A DNA stretch of 14,120 nt from contig JASLBL010000166.1 in assembly GCA_030146615.1 (NCBI GenBank), positions 1 to 14,120 of the forward strand, given 5' to 3'. The translations under genes and the position numbers were made by a program. The notes beneath the pieces are model-generated. The model did not search any database. It was not told the DNA's origin and saw nothing but the letters and a program-made list of their open reading frames with translations. This stretch comes from Actinomycetes bacterium (GTDB lineage: Bacteria; Actinomycetota; CALGFH01). Shown piece by piece: positions 12,146 through 14,120 of the stretch (position 1 is its first letter; each line of letters begins with the position of its first letter).

Positions 12146-13297
12146 ATGGCGGGACCGGTGACGGTCGTGTGGGACGAGGCGCTGGCCGCCTACGACTTCG
12201 GGCCCGAGCATCCGCTGCGGCCTTCCAGAGTGCAGCTCACCGTGGCCCTGGCCCGGTCCTTGGGGCTGCTGGAGCAGGCGCGGGTGACCGGGCCGGTGGC
12301 GGTGTCGGGGACCGTCCTGACCCGGGTGCACGAGCTCGACTACCTGGCCGCGGTCAAGGCGGCCGGGCGCGGGGAGCCGGACCCCCGGTTCGGGTTCGGG
12401 CCCGGCGACAACCCGCCGTTCCCCGGCATGCACGAGGCGGCCGCCCGGGTCTGCGGGGCGACGGTGGCCGCTGCCGAGGCGATCCGCTCCGGGGCCGCCC
12501 TGCACGCGTTCTCCCCGGCCGGCGGCCTCCACCACGCCATGCCCGACCGGGCCAGCGGCTTCTGCGTCTACAACGACCCCGCGGTGGCGATCGCCTGGCT
12601 GCTCGACCAGGGGGCCGAGCGGGTCGCCTACCTCGACGTCGACGTCCACCACGGCGACGGGGTCGAGGCCATCTTCGCCGGCGAGCCTCGGGTCCTCACG
12701 GTGTCGCTGCATGAGTCGGGCCGCTACCTGTTCCCCGGCACCGGGTTCGCCCACGAGGTCGGCGAGGGGCCGGCGCGGGGGACTGTGGCCAACCTGCCCC
12801 TGCCGCCGTCGACCACCGACGACCTGTACCTGGCCGCCTTCGACGCGGTGGTCCCGGCCCTTGTCAGAGCGTTCCAGCCGGAGATCCTGGTCACCCAGCT
12901 GGGCTGCGACACCCACTACAGCGACCCGCTGGCCCACCTCGGCCTGACCGTGAGCGCCTACCGGCAGCTGGCCGGCCGCCTCCACGACCTGGCCCACACG
13001 GTCACCGGCGGACGGTGGCTGGCCACCGGCGGTGGCGGCTACCAGTGGGCGGCGGTGGTCCCGCGGGCCTGGTGCACCTACCTGGCCGAGATGGTCGGGA
13101 CCGAGCTCCCCGAGCAGCTCCCCGAGGCCTACCTGGACGAGGCCGCCGACCGGTTCGGGGCCCTGATCGGCCCCGACATGGCCGACGAGGTGGTCGCCCT
13201 GCGCAGCGAGCACCGTTCCCGGGTCGAGGCCGAGATCGGCCGCACGATCGAGGTGGCCAGGAGCAACCTGTTCCCCTTGCACGGTCTGACCGCCTGA
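12146..13297 (+). CDS. acuC: AcuC-type class I histone deacetylase-like deacetylase
   Basis: 383 residues from the ATG at 12146, preceded by AAGGGAG with six bases of spacing. The whole length fits the arginase/deacetylase fold of AcuC and eukaryotic class I HDACs. The expected active-site residues are present: tandem His129-His130 in GGLHHAMPD, zinc ligands Asp166 and His168 in YLDVDVHHGDG, third ligand Asp255 in QLGCDTHYSDPL, and the transition-state Tyr299 in GGGGYQ. In Bacillus subtilis, AcuC removes acetyl groups from acetyl-CoA synthetase and so activates acetate use. By homology this enzyme probably deacetylates lysines of metabolic proteins; no acuA or acsA is in view, so the target is inferred. 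The phosphatase-type gene follows 67 bases later on the same strand with its own promoter-like box. Confidence 0.93.
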   Translation: MAGPVTVVWDEALAAYDFGPEHPLRPSRVQLTVALARSLGLLEQARVTGPVAVSGTVLTRVHELDYLAAVKAAGRGEPDPRFGFGPGDNPPFPGMHEAAARVCGATVAAAEAIRSGAALHAFSPAGGLHHAMPDRASGFCVYNDPAVAIAWLLDQGAERVAYLDVDVHHGDGVEAIFAGEPRVLTVSLHESGRYLFPGTGFAHEVGEGPARGTVANLPLPPSTTDDLYLAAFDAVVPALVRAFQPEILVTQLGCDTHYSDPLAHLGLTVSAYRQLAGRLHDLAHTVTGGRWLATGGGGYQWAAVVPRAWCTYLAEMVGTELPEQLPEAYLDEAADRFGALIGPDMADEVVALRSEHRSRVEAEIGRTIEVARSNLFPLHGLTA

Positions 13298-13324
13298 GGC
13301 AAGGGCCCTCCGGCCGGCGTTCGC

Positions 13325-13330
13325 TACCAT
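13325..13330 (+). promoter_or_regulatory. -10-like box before the phosphatase-type gene
   Basis: TACCAT (13325-13330) would start transcription near 13337, giving a leader of about 28 bases that includes GGAG (13354-13357) seven bases before the ATG at 13365. No -35 match is seen. Co-transcription with acuC remains possible. Confidence 0.38.
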
Positions 13331-13364
13331 GGGAGGCCGACCCACGACCGACCGGAGCGCCAGC

Positions 13365-14120
13365 ATGCCCGATCTGCCCTCCCGCGCCGAGCTCGGCCGT
13401 CACCTGGTGACGGCCCGGATCGCGGGGTCGGTGCGGACCCCGGTCTGGGACGTGCTCCGCAAGGCCGGCCTGGTCGCAGCCGGCGACCCCGACCACTGCT
13501 TCGGGCTGTCGGGCATGCACCGCTACACCCAGGCCGAGGTCCTGGCCGAGATCACCCGCCAGTTCGGCTGGACCCACACGCCGGGCGAGCCCGAGGACGG
13601 CCCCACCTGGATCGAGCCCGAGCCGCTGCTGGACGAGATCGACCGGGCCGCCGAGCGTCTGGCCAGGGCGGCCTCGGCCGGCGAGCACGTCCTGTTCGCC
13701 ACCGGCCACCCGACCGGCATGCTCGGCCTGTACCAGCAGATCGCGGTGGCCGTCCGCGAGGCTGGGGCCAAGGTGTCGCGGCCCGGCGACGGGCTCGCCT
13801 TCCGGTTCCACGAGCACCGGCGGCGCATCATCTACAGCGGCTGGGTGGCGGTGCTGGCCTCGGGGGCCAACCTGTACCACACCCACGAGGCCCATCCGAT
13901 GGAGCTGGTGCTGGAGCAGGCCACCGAGGCCGACCTGGTCGTCGGCGACCACGGTTGGGCCGGGGCGGCGGCCGAGCGGGGCATCGACGTGGTCGCGGTG
14001 GCCGACATCAACGACCCGGCCCTGCCCATGGCCAAGGCCGAGGGCCGGGCCGGGATCGTCCTGGGCATGGACGACAACGTCCGCCCGACCCCGTCGGCCT
14101 ACGACCCGCTGGCCGACTAC
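13365..14120 (+). CDS. Phosphatase-type conserved actinobacterial protein, 3' end missing
   Basis: 252 codons from the ATG at 13365 to the window edge, without a stop. The sequence begins MPDLPSRAELGRHLVTARIA and includes HVLFATGHPTGMLGLYQQIA, GANLYHTHEAHPMELVLEQA, and DLVVGDHGWAGAAAERGIDV followed by a VADINDPALPMAKAEGR segment. These match, from memory, a conserved actinobacterial family usually labelled 'phosphatase' in annotation. The catalytic mechanism is not clear from the sequence and I would treat the label with caution. An in-frame ATG at 13329 would add 12 residues but has no ribosome site. The end DPLADY is near the usual C-terminus, so few residues are probably missing. It lies just after acuC on the same strand. 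Confidence 0.77.
   Translation, partial: MPDLPSRAELGRHLVTARIAGSVRTPVWDVLRKAGLVAAGDPDHCFGLSGMHRYTQAEVLAEITRQFGWTHTPGEPEDGPTWIEPEPLLDEIDRAAERLARAASAGEHVLFATGHPTGMLGLYQQIAVAVREAGAKVSRPGDGLAFRFHEHRRRIIYSGWVAVLASGANLYHTHEAHPMELVLEQATEADLVVGDHGWAGAAAERGIDVVAVADINDPALPMAKAEGRAGIVLGMDDNVRPTPSAYDPLADY

Overview
The window is very GC-rich, roughly three quarters G+C by eye. Nearly every reading frame is open for long stretches, and GC-ending codons dominate the real genes. The gene set points to an actinomycete-type bacterium (Actinomycetota): a PAC2-family protein, a Clp N-domain protein paired with a small HTH protein, an AcuC-type deacetylase followed by an actinobacterial 'phosphatase'-type protein, and TANNNT -10 boxes lying six bases before start codons. 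I cannot place it to genus. No rRNA, tRNA, CRISPR array, transposase or integrase was seen.

Left edge (1-701): the first codons of a Clp N-terminal-domain protein lie on the minus strand, immediately behind a 76-residue HTH protein. The HTH gene has a near-consensus promoter, a predicted leaderless start and a cluster of TTGACA-type half-sites overlapping the -35. A decayed OmpR/PhoB-type response regulator follows on the plus strand. 698-3231: a PAC2-family gene (minus) runs back to back with a secreted seven-blade FG-GAP beta-propeller protein (plus). 3286-4920: an MFS exporter whose reading frame continues, without a stop, about 390 bases antisense into the next gene.

4531-8178 (minus): a four-gene ABC-2 exporter operon in the order ATPase, permease, ATPase, permease. 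All three junctions are four-base ATGA overlaps. Three GC-rich palindromes sit inside its coding sequence, at poorly conserved protein segments. Two of them share a 20-base core and look like copies of a REP-like element.

8306-12054: a gene with a HicB-like N-terminus and a DinB/YfiT-like four-helix C-terminus converges on a 1022-residue protein with eight Asp-boxes. The two stop codons pair with each other in a likely bidirectional terminator. 12104-14120: an overlapping divergent -10 pair separates the Asp-box gene from acuC, which is followed by a phosphatase-type protein that runs off the right edge.

Most of the window is recognisable chromosomal, housekeeping-like content. I did not find a clear new defence or mobile system. 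The most unusual signals are the REP-like palindromes translated within the ABC operon, the repeated leaderless-promoter geometry, the A/B alternation in the FG-GAP repeats and the long antisense overlap of the MFS frame.
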